A stretch of 64,000 nucleotides of DNA from Thereva unica (lineage: Eukaryota > Arthropoda > Insecta > Diptera > Therevidae), in assembly GCA_949987705.1 (NCBI GenBank), contig OX465282.1:41628039-41692038 (forward strand), read 5' to 3'. Below are positions 23,911 through 36,932 of this stretch, piece after piece. Numbering within the stretch: the first letter of the stretch is position 1; each line of letters begins with the position of its first letter. The notes below the pieces were generated by a model that had not been told where the DNA came from, did not search any database, and was given only the letters and a program-made list of their open reading frames with translations. Position numbers and translations under genes: made by a program.

Positions 23911-24465
23911 AACTTGCGGAAAGCTTATAATAGACTAAAAAGTAGAAAATATAACCGATCAACTTCCAATTTTGCACACACTCGTAGTTCGGGTGGTTAA
24001 TGTGTATGAATGATGAGATGAATAGTTGAGTTAAGGGTGAGTTGATAATAAAGAAGCAATACACTTTACAAAAAATCACAAACAAACACAGAGGTGCTGC
24101 TGTCAACTAAATTCAACTACTCAAATACTGAACTCATGTCCGTATGCATAATTTCAACTAAACCCAGGTAGCAGAGCTGAGTCGAGTTCAGTCAACCTTA
24201 ACCCAACTCGACTCCCGTTTACATGTAGTTAGACTTGGGTTCAACTTGAGTTCAACTCATCATGTATAAGTACTAAATGCAATCTGACCTTTTTGTAAAA
24301 AAATCAAGAAGACGGTTCCGAGATGGCGGCCGTTTTTGCAATTATGTTCCACCGAGCCCACGACATGGGTATCAAATGAATACAGTAAACTGTGTGACGT
24401 AATTTTAAATCTAATAGAATTGCCATCATAAAATGGCGGAATACATATAATAAACTAAAAAGTAG
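23911..24465 (-). repeat. Module spacer (S), reverse copy
   Basis: Inverse of 15281-15841 with few differences. Confidence 0.9.
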
Positions 24466-25166
24466 AAAATAAAATAAATGGTTAAAAAAAAATTTTTAAA
24501 AAAAATTCTTTTCATTAACTAAAAAATGTACTGAAAAGTAAAAAATATTTTAAAGAAAGCGTGACATTTCAATTTTAATGAAAAAGTTAATTAAAAGAAT
24601 GGCGCATTTTTCATCAAAAATTGAAAAAATAAATGGTTAAAAAAAATTTTTTAAAAAAATTCTTTTCATTAACTAAAAAATGTACTGAAAAGTAATAAAA
24701 TAAATGGTTAAAAAAAAATTTTTAAAAAAAATTCTTTTCATTAACTAAAAAATGTACTGAAAAGTAAAAAATAAAAAATATTTTAAAGAAAGCGTGAAAT
24801 TTCAATTTTAATGAAAAAGTTAATTAAAAGAATGGCGCATTTTTCATCAAAAAATTTTGTTAGAATTTGAAATTAACAAAGCAAAAAATTGAGGGTTATT
24901 GTAAATCTCACGCGATTTACAGTTATATTTTCAATTTTTGATGAAAAATGCGCCATTCTTTTAATTAACTTTTTCATTAAAATTGAAATTTCACGCTTTC
25001 TTTAAAATATTTTTTATTTTTTACTTTTCAGTACATTTTTTAGTTAATGAAAAGAATTTTTTTTAAAAATTTTTTTTTAACCATTTATTTTATTACTTTT
25101 CAGTACATTTTTTAGTTAATGAAAAGAATTTTTTTTAAAAATTTTTTTTTAACCATTTATTTTACA
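24466..25166. repeat. Compound long hairpin P1, copy 2
   Basis: Three left-arm copies (one with most of the arm, two partial), then a full centre, then right-arm copies. The extra arms make a nested set of inverted repeats. Confidence 0.85.
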
Positions 25167-25565
25167 AAAAGGTCACATTGCATTTAGTACTTATACATGA
25201 TGAGTTGAACTCAAGTTGAACCCAAGTCTAACTACATGTAAACGGGAGTCGAGTTGGGTTAAGGTTGACTGAACACGACTCAGCTCTGCTACCTAGGTTT
25301 AGTTGAAATTATGCATACGGACATGAGTTCAGTATTTGAGTAGTTGAATTTATTTGACAGCAGCATCTCTGTGTTTGTTTGTGATTTTTTGTAACGTGTA
25401 TTGCTTCTTTATTATCAACTCACCCTTAACTCAACTATTCATCTCATCATTTATACACATTAACCACCCGAACTACGACTGTGTGCAAAATTGGAAGTTG
25501 ATCGGTTATATTTTCTACTTTTTAGTCTATTATAAGCTTTCCGCAATTTAGTGTTGGCCGCCATT
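25167..25565 (+). repeat. Module spacer (S), forward, 5' part missing
   Basis: Starts within the spacer at ACAAAAAGGTCACATTGC; the first ~165 bp are lost. Confidence 0.85.
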
Positions 25566-25995
25566 TTGAATTTGGAATGACGCCCCATAGCTTATTGTGT
25601 TCTACCTGTCATATCCTTTCATTTGATACCCATGTCAGAGGGCCGCGGAGCACAATTTCAACAATCGGGCGCCATTTTGGAACCGCCATCTTGATATTTT
25701 TACAAAATGGCCAGATTGCATTGTCATCCAAACTAAACGTGTATGCAAAATTTCAGCTCTATCCGAAACCGGGAAGGAGGTCAAATTTAACTTCCAAGAT
25801 TTGACGACAAACGGTGTAAGTTAAATAAATAAGCGCCATTTTTGGAACCGCCATCTTGATATTTTTACAAAATGGCCAGATTGCATTGTCATCCAAACTA
25901 AACGTGCATGCAAAATTTCAGCTCTATCCGAAACCGGGAAGTGGGTCAAATTTAACTTCCAAGATTTGACGACAAACAGTGTAAGTTAAATAAAA
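25566..25995 (+). repeat. 269 bp satellite, one full and one truncated unit
   Basis: Short array. The second unit begins inside the monomer (after TTAAATAAATAAGCGCC), and the array ends with AGTTAAATAAAAGAATTTAA, the usual array end. Confidence 0.9.
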
Positions 25996-26690
25996 GAATT
26001 TAAAAAAAAATTTTTTAAAAAAAATTCTTTTCATTAACTAAAAAATGTACTGAAAAGTAAAAAATAAAAAATATTTTAAAGAAAGCGTGAAATTTCAATT
26101 TTAATGAAAAAGTTAATTAAAAGAATGGCGCATTTTTCATCAAAAATTGAAAATATAACTGTAAATCGCGTGAGATTTACAATAACCCTCAATTTTTTGC
26201 TTTGTTAATTTCAAATTCTAACAAAATTTTTTGATGAAAAATGCGCCATTCTTTTAGTTAACTTTTTCATTAAAATTGAAATTTCACGCTTTCTTTAAAA
26301 TATTTTTTATTTTTTACTTTTCAGTACATTTTTTAGTTAATGAAAAGAATTTTTTTTAAAAATTTTTTTTTAACCATTTATTTTATTACTTTTCAGTACA
26401 TTTTTTAGTTAATGAAAAGAATTTTTTTTTAAATTTTTTTTTAACCATTTATTTTTTCAATTTTTGATGAAAGATGCGCCATTCTTTTAATTAACTTTTT
26501 CATTAAAATTGAAATTTCACGCTTTCTTTAAAATATTTTTTATTTTTTACTTTTCAGTACATTTTTTAGTTAATGAAAAGAATTTTTTTTAAAAATTTTT
26601 TTTAACCATTTATTTTATTACTTTTCAGTACATTTTTTAGTTAATGAAAAGAATTTTTTTTAAAAATTTTTTTTTAACCATTTATTTTAT
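25996..26690. repeat. Compound long hairpin P1, copy 3
   Basis: One full left arm and centre followed by several right-arm copies, roughly the mirror image of 24466-25166. Confidence 0.85.
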
Positions 26691-27249
26691 TTTCTACTTT
26701 TTAGTTTATTATATGTATTCCGCCATTTTATGATGGCAATTCTATTAGATTTAAAATTACGTCACACAGTTTACTGTATTCATTTGATACCCATGTCGTG
26801 GGCTCGGTGGAACATAATTGCAAAAACGGCCGCCATCTCGGAACCGTCTTCTTGATTTTTTTACAAAAAGGTCAGATTGCATTTAGTACTTATACATGAT
26901 GAGTTGAACTCAAGTTGAACCCAAGTCTAACTACATGTAAACGGGAGTCGAGTTGGGTTAAGGTTGACTGAACTCGACTCAGCTCTGCTACCTGGGTTTA
27001 GTTGAAATTATGCATACGGACATGAGTTCAGTATTTGAGTAGTTGAATTTAGTTGACAGCAGCATCTCTGTGTTTGTTTGTGATTTTTTGTAAAGTGTAT
27101 TGCTTCTTTATTATCAACTCACCCTTAACTCAACTATTCATCTCATCATTCATACACATTAACCACCCGAACTACGAGTGTGTGCAAAATTGGAAGTTGA
27201 TCGGTTATATTTTCTACTTTTTAGTCTATTATAAGCTTTCCGCAAGTTA
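26691..27249 (+). repeat. Module spacer (S), forward copy
   Basis: Full copy, close to 15281-15841. Confidence 0.9.
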
Positions 27250-30200
27250 GTGTTGGCCGCCATTTTGAATTTGGAATGACGCCACATAGCTTATTGTGTT
27301 CTACCTGTCATATCCTTTCATTTGATACCCATGTCAGAGGGCCGCGGAGCACAATTTCAATAATCGGGCGCCATTTTGGAACCGCCATCTTGATATTTTT
27401 ACAAAATGGCCAGATTGCATTGTCATCCAAACTAAACGTGTATGCAAAATTTCAGCTCTATCCGAAACCGGGAAGTGGGTCAAATTTAACTTCCAGGATT
27501 TGACGACAAACAGTGTAAGTGTTGGCCGCCATTTTGAATTTGGAATGACGCCACATAGCTTATTGTGTTCTACCTGTCATATCCTTTCATTTGATACCCA
27601 TGTCAGAGGGCTGCGGAGCACAATTTCAAAAATCGGGCGCCATTTTGGAACCGCCATCTTGATATTTTTACAAAATGGCCAGATTGCATTGTCATCCAAA
27701 CTAAACGTGTATGCAAAATTTCAGCTCTATCCGAAACCGGGAAGTGGGTCAAATTTAACTTCCAAGATTTGACGACAAACAGTGTAAGTGTTGGCCGCCA
27801 TTTTGAATTTGGAATGACGCCACATAGCTTATTGTGTTCTACCTGTCATATCCTTTCATTTGATATCCATGTCAGAGGGCCGCGGAGCACAATTTCAAAA
27901 ATCGGGCGCCATTTTGGAACCGCCATCTTGATATTTTTACAAAATGGCCAGATTGCATTGTCATCCAAACTAAACGTGTATGCAAAATTTCAGCTCTATC
28001 CGAAACCGGGAAGTGGGTCAAATTTAACTTCCAAGATTTGACGACAAACAGTGTAAGTGTTGTCCGCCATTTTGAATTTGGAATGACGCCACACAGCTTA
28101 TTGTGTTCTACCTGTCATATCCTTTCATTTGATACCCATTTCAAAGGGCCGCGGAGCACAATTTCAAAAATCGGGCGCCATTTTGGAACCGCCATCTTGA
28201 TATTTTTACAAAATGGCCAGATTGCATTGTCATCCAAACTAAACGTGTATGCAAAATTTCAGCTCTATCCGAAACCGGGAAGTGGGTCAAATTTAACTTC
28301 CAAGATTTGACGACAAACAGTGTAAGTGTTGTCCGCCATTTTGAATTTGGAATGACGCCACATAGCTTATTGTGTTCTACCTGTCATATCCTTTCATTTG
28401 ATACCCATGTCAGAGGGCCGCGGAGCACAATTTCAAAAATCGGGCGCCATTTTGGATCCGCCATCTTGATATTTTTACAAAATGGCCAGATTGCATTGTC
28501 ATCCAAACTAAACGTGTATGCAAAATTTCAGCTCTATCCGAAACCGGGAAGTGGGTCAAATTTAACTTCCAAGATTTGACGACAAACAGTGTAAGTGTTG
28601 TCCGCCATTTTGAATTTGGAATGACGCCACATAGCTTATTGTGTTCTACCTGTCATATCCTTTCATTTGATACCCATGTCAGAGGGCCGCGGAGCACAAT
28701 TTCAAAAATCGGGAGCCATTTTGGAACCGCCATCTTGATATTTTTACAAAATGGCCAGATTGCATTGTCATCCAAACTAAACGTGTATGCAAAATTTCAG
28801 CTCTATCCGAAATCGGGAAGTGGGTCAAATTTAACTTCCAAGATTTGACGACAAACAGTGTAAGTGTTGGCCGCCGTTTTGAATTTGGAATGACGCCACA
28901 TAGCTTATTGTGTTCTACCTGTCATATCCTTTCATTTGATACCCATGTCAGAGGGCCGCGGAGCACAATTTAAAAAATCGGGCGCCATTTTGGAACCGCC
29001 ATCTTGATATTTTTACAAAATGGCCAGATTGCATTGTCATCCAAACTAAACGTGTATGCAAAATTTCAGCTCTATCCGAAACCGGGAAGTGGGTCAAATT
29101 TAACTTCCAAGATTTGACGACAAACAGTGTAAATGTTGGCCGCCATTTTCAATTTGGAATGACGCCACATAGCTTATTGCGTTCTACCTGTCATATCCTT
29201 TCATTTGATACCCATGTCAGAGGGCCGCGGAGCACAATTTCAAAAATCGGGCGCCATTTTGGAACCGCCATCTTGATATTTTTACAAAATGGCCAGATTG
29301 CATTGTCACCCAAACTAAACGTGTATGCAAAATTTCAGCTCTATCCGAAACCGGGAAGTGGGTCAAATTTAACTTCCAAGATTTGACGACAAACAGTGCA
29401 AGTGTTGGCCGCCATTTTGAATTTAGAATGACGCCACATAGCTTATTGTGTTCTACCTGTCATATCCTTTCATTTGATACCCATGTCAGAGGGCCGCGGA
29501 GCACAATTTCAAAAATCGGGCGCCATTTTGGAACCGCCATCATGATATTTTTACAAAATGGCCAGATTGCATTGTCATCCAAACTAAACGTGTATGCAAA
29601 ATTTCAGCTCTATCCGAAACCGGGAAGTGGGTCAAATTTAACTTCCAAGATTTGACGACAAACAGTGTAAGTGTTGTCCGCCATTTTGAATTTGGAATGA
29701 CGCCACATAGCTTATTGTGTTCTACCTGTCATATCCTTTCATTTGATACCCATTTCAAAGGGCCGCGGAGCACAATTTCAAAAATCGGGCTCCATTTTGG
29801 AACCGCCATCTTGATATTTTTACAAAATGGCCAGATTGCATTGTTATCCAAACTAAACGTGTATGCAAAATTTCAGCTCTATCCGAAACCGGGAAGTGGG
29901 TCAAATTTAACTTCCAAGATTTGACGACAAACAGTGTAAGTAAAATAAAAGCGGGCGCCATTTTGGAACCGCTATCTTGATATTTTTACAAAATGGCCAG
30001 ATTGCATTGTCAATCAAACTAAACGTGTATGCAAAATTTCAGCTCTATCCGAAACCGGGAAGTGGGTCAAATTTAACTTCCAAGATTTGACGACAAACAG
30101 TGTAAGTGTTGGCCGCCGTTTTGAATTTGGAATGACGCCACATAGCTTATTGTGTTCTACCTGTCATATCCTTTCATTTGATACCCATGTCAGAGGGCCG

Positions 30201-31520
30201 CGGAGCACAATTTCAAAAATCGGGCGCCATTTTGGAACCGCCATCTTGATATTTTTACAAAATGGCCAGATTGCATTGTCATCCAAACTAAACGTGTATG
30301 CAAAATTTCAGCTCTATCCGAAACCGGGAAGTGGGTCAAATTTAACTTCCAAGATTTGACGACAAACAGTGTAAGTGTTGGCCGCCATTTTGAATTTGGA
30401 ATGACGCCACATAGCTTATTGCGTTCTACCTGTCATATCCTTTCATTTGATACCCATGTCAGAGGGCCGCGGAGCACAATTTCAAAAATCGGGCGCCATT
30501 TTGGAACCGCCATCTTGATATTTTTACAAAATGGCCAGACTGCATTGTCACCCAAACTAAACGTGTATGCAAAATTTCAGCTCTATCCGAAACCGGGAAG
30601 TGGGTCAAATTTAACTTCCAAGATTTGACGACAAACAGTGCAAGTGTTGGCCGCCATTTTGAATTTAGAATGACGCCACATAGCTTATTGTGTTCTACCT
30701 GTCATATCCTTTCATTTGATACCCATGTCAGAGGGCCGCGGAGCACAATTTCAAAAATCGGGCGCCATTTTGGAACCGCCATCATGATATTTTTGCAAAA
30801 TGGCCAGATTGCATTGTCATCCAAACTAAACGTGTATGCAAAATTTCAGCTCTATCCGAAACCGAGAAGTGGGTCAAATTTAACTTCCAAGATTTGACGA
30901 CAAACAGTGTAAGTGTTGTCCGCCATTTTGAATTTGGAATGACGCCACATAGCTTATTGTGTTCTACCTGTCATATCCTTTCATTTGATACCCATTTCAA
31001 AGGGCCGCGGAGCACAATTTCAAAAATCGGGCTCCATTTTGGAACCGCCATCTTGATATTTTTACAAAATGGCCAGATTGCATTGTTATCCAAACTAAAC
31101 GTGTATGCAAAATTTCAGCTCTATCCGAAACCGGGAAGTGGGTCAAATTTAACTTCCAAGATTTGACGACAAACAGTGTAAGTAAAATAAAAGCGGGCGC
31201 CATTTTGGAACCGCTATCTTGATATTTTTACAAAATGGCCAGATTGCATTGTCAATCAAACTAAACGTGTATGCAAAATTTCAGCTCTATCCGAAACCGG
31301 GAAGTGGGTCAAATTTAACTTCCAAGATTTGACGACAAACAGTGTAAGTAAAATAAAAGCGGGCGCCATTTTGGAACCGCTATCTTGATATTTTTACAAA
31401 ATGGCCAGATTGCATTGTCATCCAAACTAAACGTGTATGCAAAATTTCAGCTCTATCCGAAACCGAGAAGTGGGTCAAATTTAACTTCCAAGATTTGACG
31501 ACAAACAGTGCAAGTTAAAT
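27250..31520 (+). repeat. 269 bp satellite array with 1242 bp higher-order repeat
   Basis: About 15 units. From 28845 the order of monomer variants repeats with a period of 1242 bp: four full monomers plus a truncated ~166 bp one starting with AAATAAAAGCGGGCGCC (28845-30086, then 30087-31328). Variants are told apart by single changes, such as TTTCAAAGGGCC in place of TGTCAGAGGGCC in the fourth monomer and ATCATGATA in place of ATCTTGATA in the third. Confidence 0.9.
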
Positions 31521-31524
31521 AAAA

Positions 31525-31930
31525 GAATTTAAATAAAATAAATGGTTAAAAAAATTTTTTAAAAAAAATTCTTTTCATTAACTAAAAAATGTACTGAAAA
31601 GTAAAAAATAAAAAATATTTTAAAGAAAGCGTGAAATTTCAATTTTAATGAAAAAGTTAATTAAAAGAATGGCGCATTTTTCATCAAAAATTGAAAATAT
31701 AACTGTAAATCGCGTGAGATTTACAATAACCCTCAATTTTTTGCTTTGTTAATTTCAAATTCTAACAAAATTTTTTGATGAAAAATTCGCCATTCTTTTA
31801 ATTAACTTTTTCATTAAAATTGAAATTTCACGCTTTCTTTAAAATATTTTTTATTTTTTACTTTTCAGTACATTTTTTAGTTAATGAAAAGAATTTTTTT
31901 TAAAAATTTTTTTTAACCATTTATTTTATT
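31525..31930. repeat. Long hairpin P1, copy 4
   Basis: Simple form, same arms and inner stem as at 14883. Confidence 0.9.
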
Positions 31931-32490
31931 TTCTACTTTTTAGTTTATTATATGTATTCCGCCATTTTATGATGGCAATTCTATTAGATTTAAAATTACG
32001 TCACACAGTTTACTGTATTCATTTGATACCCATGTCGTGGGCTCGGTGGAACATAATTGCAAAAACGGCCGCCATCTCGGAACCGTCTTTTTGATTTTTT
32101 TACAAAAAGGTCAGATTGCATTTAGTACTTATACATGATGAGTTGAACTCAAGTTGAACCCAAGTCTAACTACATGTAAACGGGAGTCGAGTTGGGTTAA
32201 GGTTGACTGAACTCGACTCAGCTCTGCTACCTGGGTTTAGTTGAAATTATGCATACGGACATGAGTTCAGTATTTGAGTAGTTGAATTTAGTTGACAGCA
32301 GCATCTCTGTGTTTGTTTGTGATTTTTTGTAACGTGTATTGCTTCTTTATTATCAACTCACCCTTAACTCAACTATTCATCTCATCATTCATACACATTA
32401 ACCACCCGAACTACGAGTGTGTGCAAAATTGGAAGTTGATCGGTTATATTTTCTACTTTTTAGTCTATTATAAGCTTTCCGCAATTTAGT
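31931..32490 (+). repeat. Module spacer (S), forward copy
   Basis: Full copy. Confidence 0.9.
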
Positions 32491-33748
32491 GTTGGCCGCC
32501 ATTTTGAATTTGGAATGACGCCACATAGCTTATTGTGTTCTACCTGTCATATCCTTTCATTTGATACCCATGTCAGAGGGACGCGGAGCACAATTTTAAA
32601 AATCGGGCGCCATTTTGGATCCGCCATCTTGATATTTTTACAAAATGGCCAGATTGCATTGTCATCCAAACTAAACGTGTATGCAAAATTTCAGCTCTAT
32701 CCGAAATCGGGAAGTGGGTCAAATTTAACTTCCAAGATTTGACGACAAACAGTGTAAGTGTTGGCCGCCATTTTGAATTTGGAATGACGCCACATAGCTT
32801 ATTGTGTTCTACCTGTCATATCCTTTCATTTGATACCCATGTCAGATGGCCGCGGAGCACAATTTCAAAAATCGGGCGCCATTTTGGAACCGCCATCTTG
32901 ATATTTTTACAAAATGGCCAGATTGCATTGTCACCCAAACTAAACGTGTATGCAAAATTTCAGCTCTATCCGAAACCGGGAAGTGGGTCAAATTTAACTT
33001 CCAAGATTTGACGACAAACAGTGCAAGTGTTGGCCGCCATTTTGAATTTAGAATGACGCCACATAGCTTATTGTGTTCTACCTGTCATATCCTTTCATTT
33101 GATACCCATGTCAGAGGGCCGCGGAGCACAATTTCAAAAATCGGGCGCCATTTTGGAACCGCCATCATGATATTTTTACAAAATGGCCAGATTGCATTGT
33201 CATCCAAACTAAACGTGTATGCAAAATTTCAGCTCTATCCGAAACCGGGAAGTGGGTCAAATTTAACTTCCAAGATTTGACGACAAACAGTGTAAGTGTT
33301 GTCCGCCATTTTGAATTTGGAATGACGCCACATAGCTTATTGTGTTCTACCTGTCATATCCTTTCATTTGATACCCATTTCAAAGGGCCGCGGAGCACAA
33401 TTTCAAAAATCGGGCGCCATTTTGGAACCGCCATCTTGATATTTTTACAAAATGGCCAGATTGCATTGTTATCCAAACTAAACGTGTATGCAAAATTTCA
33501 GCTCTATCCGAAACCGGGAAGTGGGTCAAATTTAACTTCCAAGATTTGACGACAAACAGTGTGAGTAAAATAAAAGCGGGCGCCATTTTGGAACCGCTAT
33601 CTTGATATTTTTACAAAATGGCCAGATTGCATTGTCATCCAAACTAAACGTGTATGCAAAATTTCAGCTCTATCCGAAACCGGGAAGTGGGTCAAATTTA
33701 ACTTCCAAGATTTGACGACAAACAGTGCAAGTTAAATAAAAGAATTTA
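32491..33748 (+). repeat. 269 bp satellite array
   Basis: Four units plus a truncated one, in the same variant order as the 1242 bp higher-order repeat. Ends AGTTAAATAAAAGAATTTAA at about 33748. Confidence 0.93.
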
Positions 33749-34970
33749 AAAAAGCACATCACACATGTAAACACTATATAAAACGAATCTAAACATTTTT
33801 CTTTGGATTGGAGGCAAATCTATGTGAAGCACTTTGCACAACAGAATCAGGTGTATTATTTTACTTAAACATACATGTATTATTGTTAAAAATTCGGCTT
33901 ACCGCACCTTTTGTATTAATTTACACTTCAATGTAACTTTTTTTTTATTTTTAAAGAAAAAATCACGCACGCACTTAACTTTTCTTTAAATGTAGAACAT
34001 CTACTGAAAAACATAGGCTCTTCGTAATGAGACCAACACTAATAATTACCCGCCAAGAATTTGAAAGAATTGATATATTTTAATTGCACCCCATCTATGA
34101 CAAAGAATAGTGAACACCATCTATGGCAATATTACATTACTCTTTGTTTTACCTATGATTATCAATTTCCATAAAATATACAAAATACATTTCATAATTA
34201 ATAGAAAATCTGTTGCCATAATTCAGTTGTTTACTTCCTTCGAAACTTTATACATATCTAGCATTGGAATGTACCTTTTTACGTAAGCATAAATAAATAC
34301 ATATGTTTATTGCCACATACCTACAAGTTAGTATTTGGAGTAATGGGATTCTTGATGAATTTGAGTACTTTTTTTTAGCTATGATGATTTATTGCAGTAT
34401 AATAAACTAAGCCTGCGTTGATGGTAAAATCTCAAAGCGGCGACTAATTAAAACTTTTGGTACATATTCAATTGTGAGCTATAACTCAATCTATAATAAG
34501 CTAAATAAGCCAAATCCGTTCTTAACTAGAACTTTTATTTCACGTTGCATTGATTTAATTATTGTCATAATGCTGTATCCTAGTTTGGCCATGGAGATTC
34601 ATAAGTATTACACTGACCAACGCTATATATAATTAATCTTGAAAAGATTTTGTTAAAGGCTTATGTAGGTTATAAGTTGTGAGACTGCGTAATCTAAAAC
34701 TTAACAAAGTATTTAACAAGCACTACAATATAATCTTCATAGCTTTAAAAAAAGGAAATCAAATGTAAACAATAAAATTCTTTGATTCTTCACCCACGTC
34801 ATGGCATATTTCTTTATTCAATATAAACAATAGTTTTTGAGCTGCAAATAAAAACTATATGCCATAATTTCGTTATCATCGGTTTTTGTTCTGGAAGCAA
34901 ATTTAGAGACGTATTCATGTCAAAAACTTGTTTCATATGAAACAAATCCCCGAAGGAAATTAAAAAAAAA
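33749..34970. other. AT-rich intergenic DNA, nothing recognised
   Basis: No satellite unit, long open frame or inverted repeat seen. Looks single-copy within this window. Confidence 0.6.
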
Positions 34971-34982
34971 TTATGACGAAAA

Positions 34983-35070
34983 AAAAGCACCGCCAGCCGG
35001 AATCGAACTCGCAGCCCTACACAGTCCACAGACGACGGTACTTCGCCTTAGACCTTCGGGCCATGGCTGA
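34983..35070 (-). other. tRNA-like relic 1
   Basis: On the minus strand, GGCCCGAAGGTCTAAGGCG resembles a tRNA A box and D arm of the Leu/Ser kind. GAGTTCGATTCC is a good B box, followed within 20 bases by a T-run that could end polymerase III transcription. The acceptor stem pairs over about six bases but the T stem does not, so it is not a working tRNA. A tRNA-derived SINE or pseudogene is likely. Confidence 0.4.
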
Positions 35071-35136
35071 TACTAGCGGTGGTTGACTAATATGTTAATA
35101 AATCATTTCAGAAAGAAGAAAAAGAGAAAAAAAAAA

Positions 35137-35222
35137 TCTTCCCGACCAGGGCTTGAACCTGCAACGCTACGCGCCGCTCGGTCGAGGATCCAACGCGCCA
35201 CGCACTCTCCCACCGACCTTCT
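35137..35222 (-). other. tRNA-like relic 2
   Basis: The minus strand has a B box-like GGTTCAAGCCC, then GGTCGGGAAGA and a long T-run. An A box-like GTGGGAGAGTGCGTGGCG lies upstream. No proper cloverleaf. Confidence 0.35.
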
Positions 35223-35934
35223 ATCAGTTTTGCAGCAATAAAGTAATTTGTTCGGTGCCTATGAAATGTTTAGGTTGAACTAATTTTAACAGTTTTTATG
35301 CCTAATACATACAAATTTAGTTAATAAAAACTTAAAAATATGCTTTTAAACAAAGGGCTGCAAAATTTTTTAGATATGGGGCAAATCGTTTGTAAAATAT
35401 TAAAAATTCTGAGAAAAATCACTTACTTATATTCATGGACTATAAGGACGGTCTTAAATACATCGTTCGTGCAATTAAATTTATAAATTTTCATTCATTT
35501 CAGTAAGCGTTTATATGCCCTGGTAAAAATTAGATATCTACTTTTCGTTTTAAACCTACCAAATGTTTCGTTTAAATCATACATATTTTTTGTGACAAAT
35601 CCACAGCGAAGTTCGATAAAATTAAATTTTTGTTTTGGTCTACAGCACCACCTACATGACTATAAACAATAATAAAATGAACAGCATATAAAATATGCAT
35701 ATAAACAAATAAATAATTTATATTATTTCCGCGAAATTTCTTAATGATTTATAAAGCTGCCGAAGAGCCATAAAACCTCAAGAAAATGATTTTTTTGCAC
35801 TTTTAATTAAATAAATGTTTATGTTCTCCTGAGTATCATTATTAAATAATATAATTTAGTGAGAAATAGAATTAAAACATGTTACACCGAAGTAAAAAAA
35901 ATTTTTTATTTCACCATTTTGCGGTCGGGGATTG

Positions 35935-35992
35935 AACTTGGTTCGCCTGGGATTGGACTCCAGCGCCTTACCTCTAGGCCACCGATATATGG
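35935..35992 (-). other. tRNA-like relic 3
   Basis: The minus strand has an A box-like GGTGGCCTAGAGGTAAGGCG, an arm CTGGA-GTCCAAT-CCCAG whose loop would carry CCA, and a B box-like AAGTTCAATCC. Stems are incomplete. Confidence 0.35.
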
Positions 35993-36709
35993 ACTTTATT
36001 AGAAATCTCTTTTTTGTTGTTAAATATACTTTTGTTGTTAAATATACTTCTGGTTGAAATTTCCAGACCATTTTCTCAGTTTTTGGTCTTTTGACCAAGA
36101 GCTACATTTTGAGATATTTCCCAAGTCTGTATCTGCAGTACTTTCAGAGATGAAAGTAGGCTTCAGACGGACAGACGGACAGAGCCTCTGTATAAGCTTT
36201 TTTTTTTTTTTGAAAAAGCTAAAATTGCTTAGATTGTAAGTCTCACCCCCTAGAAATCTGCGAATAGGCAAAAAACGAAGAAATTTAAAATTTTAGGCAA
36301 ATCGGAAAAGATTTAGAGGTCGCTCATGGCGAACGAAATCTTAAAAATTGATTTCTTACCTTTTTCCACTTTGTTCAACCCTAATTACCATTTTATCAGC
36401 CCTAAAACCTAAAAACCTTTCTAAAATTATCAAAATCATAAAGATCAGTTTACAAATAATGAAGCTATGAAATAAAAAGCACAGTGAAAAGTCTTTATAA
36501 GGAAATAAAAAAAATCAGTTCAAAGAGAAACTGTACTATGGCCCACTAATTACCGCAGCCTTTGCATAAAGCTCTGTGCTTTTCTGTTCATCTTTGGTCG
36601 TGCATTAGGTACGTGTACGATCAGTGATCCTCACTTAGCAAACAATCTACACGGAACTCTATAACATCCATGCGTATTTTGAAAAAGCGTGTTTTATCAT
36701 CTACATATA
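35993..36709. other. AT-rich intergenic DNA
   Basis: Only a short CAGACGGACAGACGGACAG tandem and an A/T run near 36170-36210 stand out. No gene seen. Confidence 0.5.
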
Positions 36710-36932
36710 TCTATAAAAATCTCATGTCACAGTGTTTGTTACCGAACTCCTCCGAAACGGGTTGACCTATTTGTATGAATTTTTTTGTGTATATTTGGTA
36801 GGTCTGAGAATAGGTCGTAGGCTATTTTTTATACCCTTAACCAAAAAAACAGCTGAAAAATCCAAAAAAATGGTAATTTTAGGAATTTTCACTTCATTTT
36901 AGTTTCAATAGCTTCATGGCCTACGACAGCTT
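36710..36932 (+). mobile_element. Helitron-like 5' end, truncated
   Basis: Starts TCTATAAAAATCTCATG at 36710 and follows copy 4 for about 220 bp, into the first arm of the fold-back, then stops at CCTACGACAGC. No 3' end found. Confidence 0.75.

Noticed and set aside
15638..32489. Repeated 65-codon frame in the module spacer
   Set aside because: Present in every spacer copy simply because the spacer is repeated; hydrophobic AT-rich translation with no family likeness and no coding bias seen.
27250..33748. CRISPR-like array
   Set aside because: Repeats are 269 bp with no short repeat/variable spacer structure, and the genome is eukaryotic.
34983..35070. Functional tRNA-Leu/Ser gene
   Set aside because: The T stem does not pair and the anticodon arm is not convincing, so only a relic is called.
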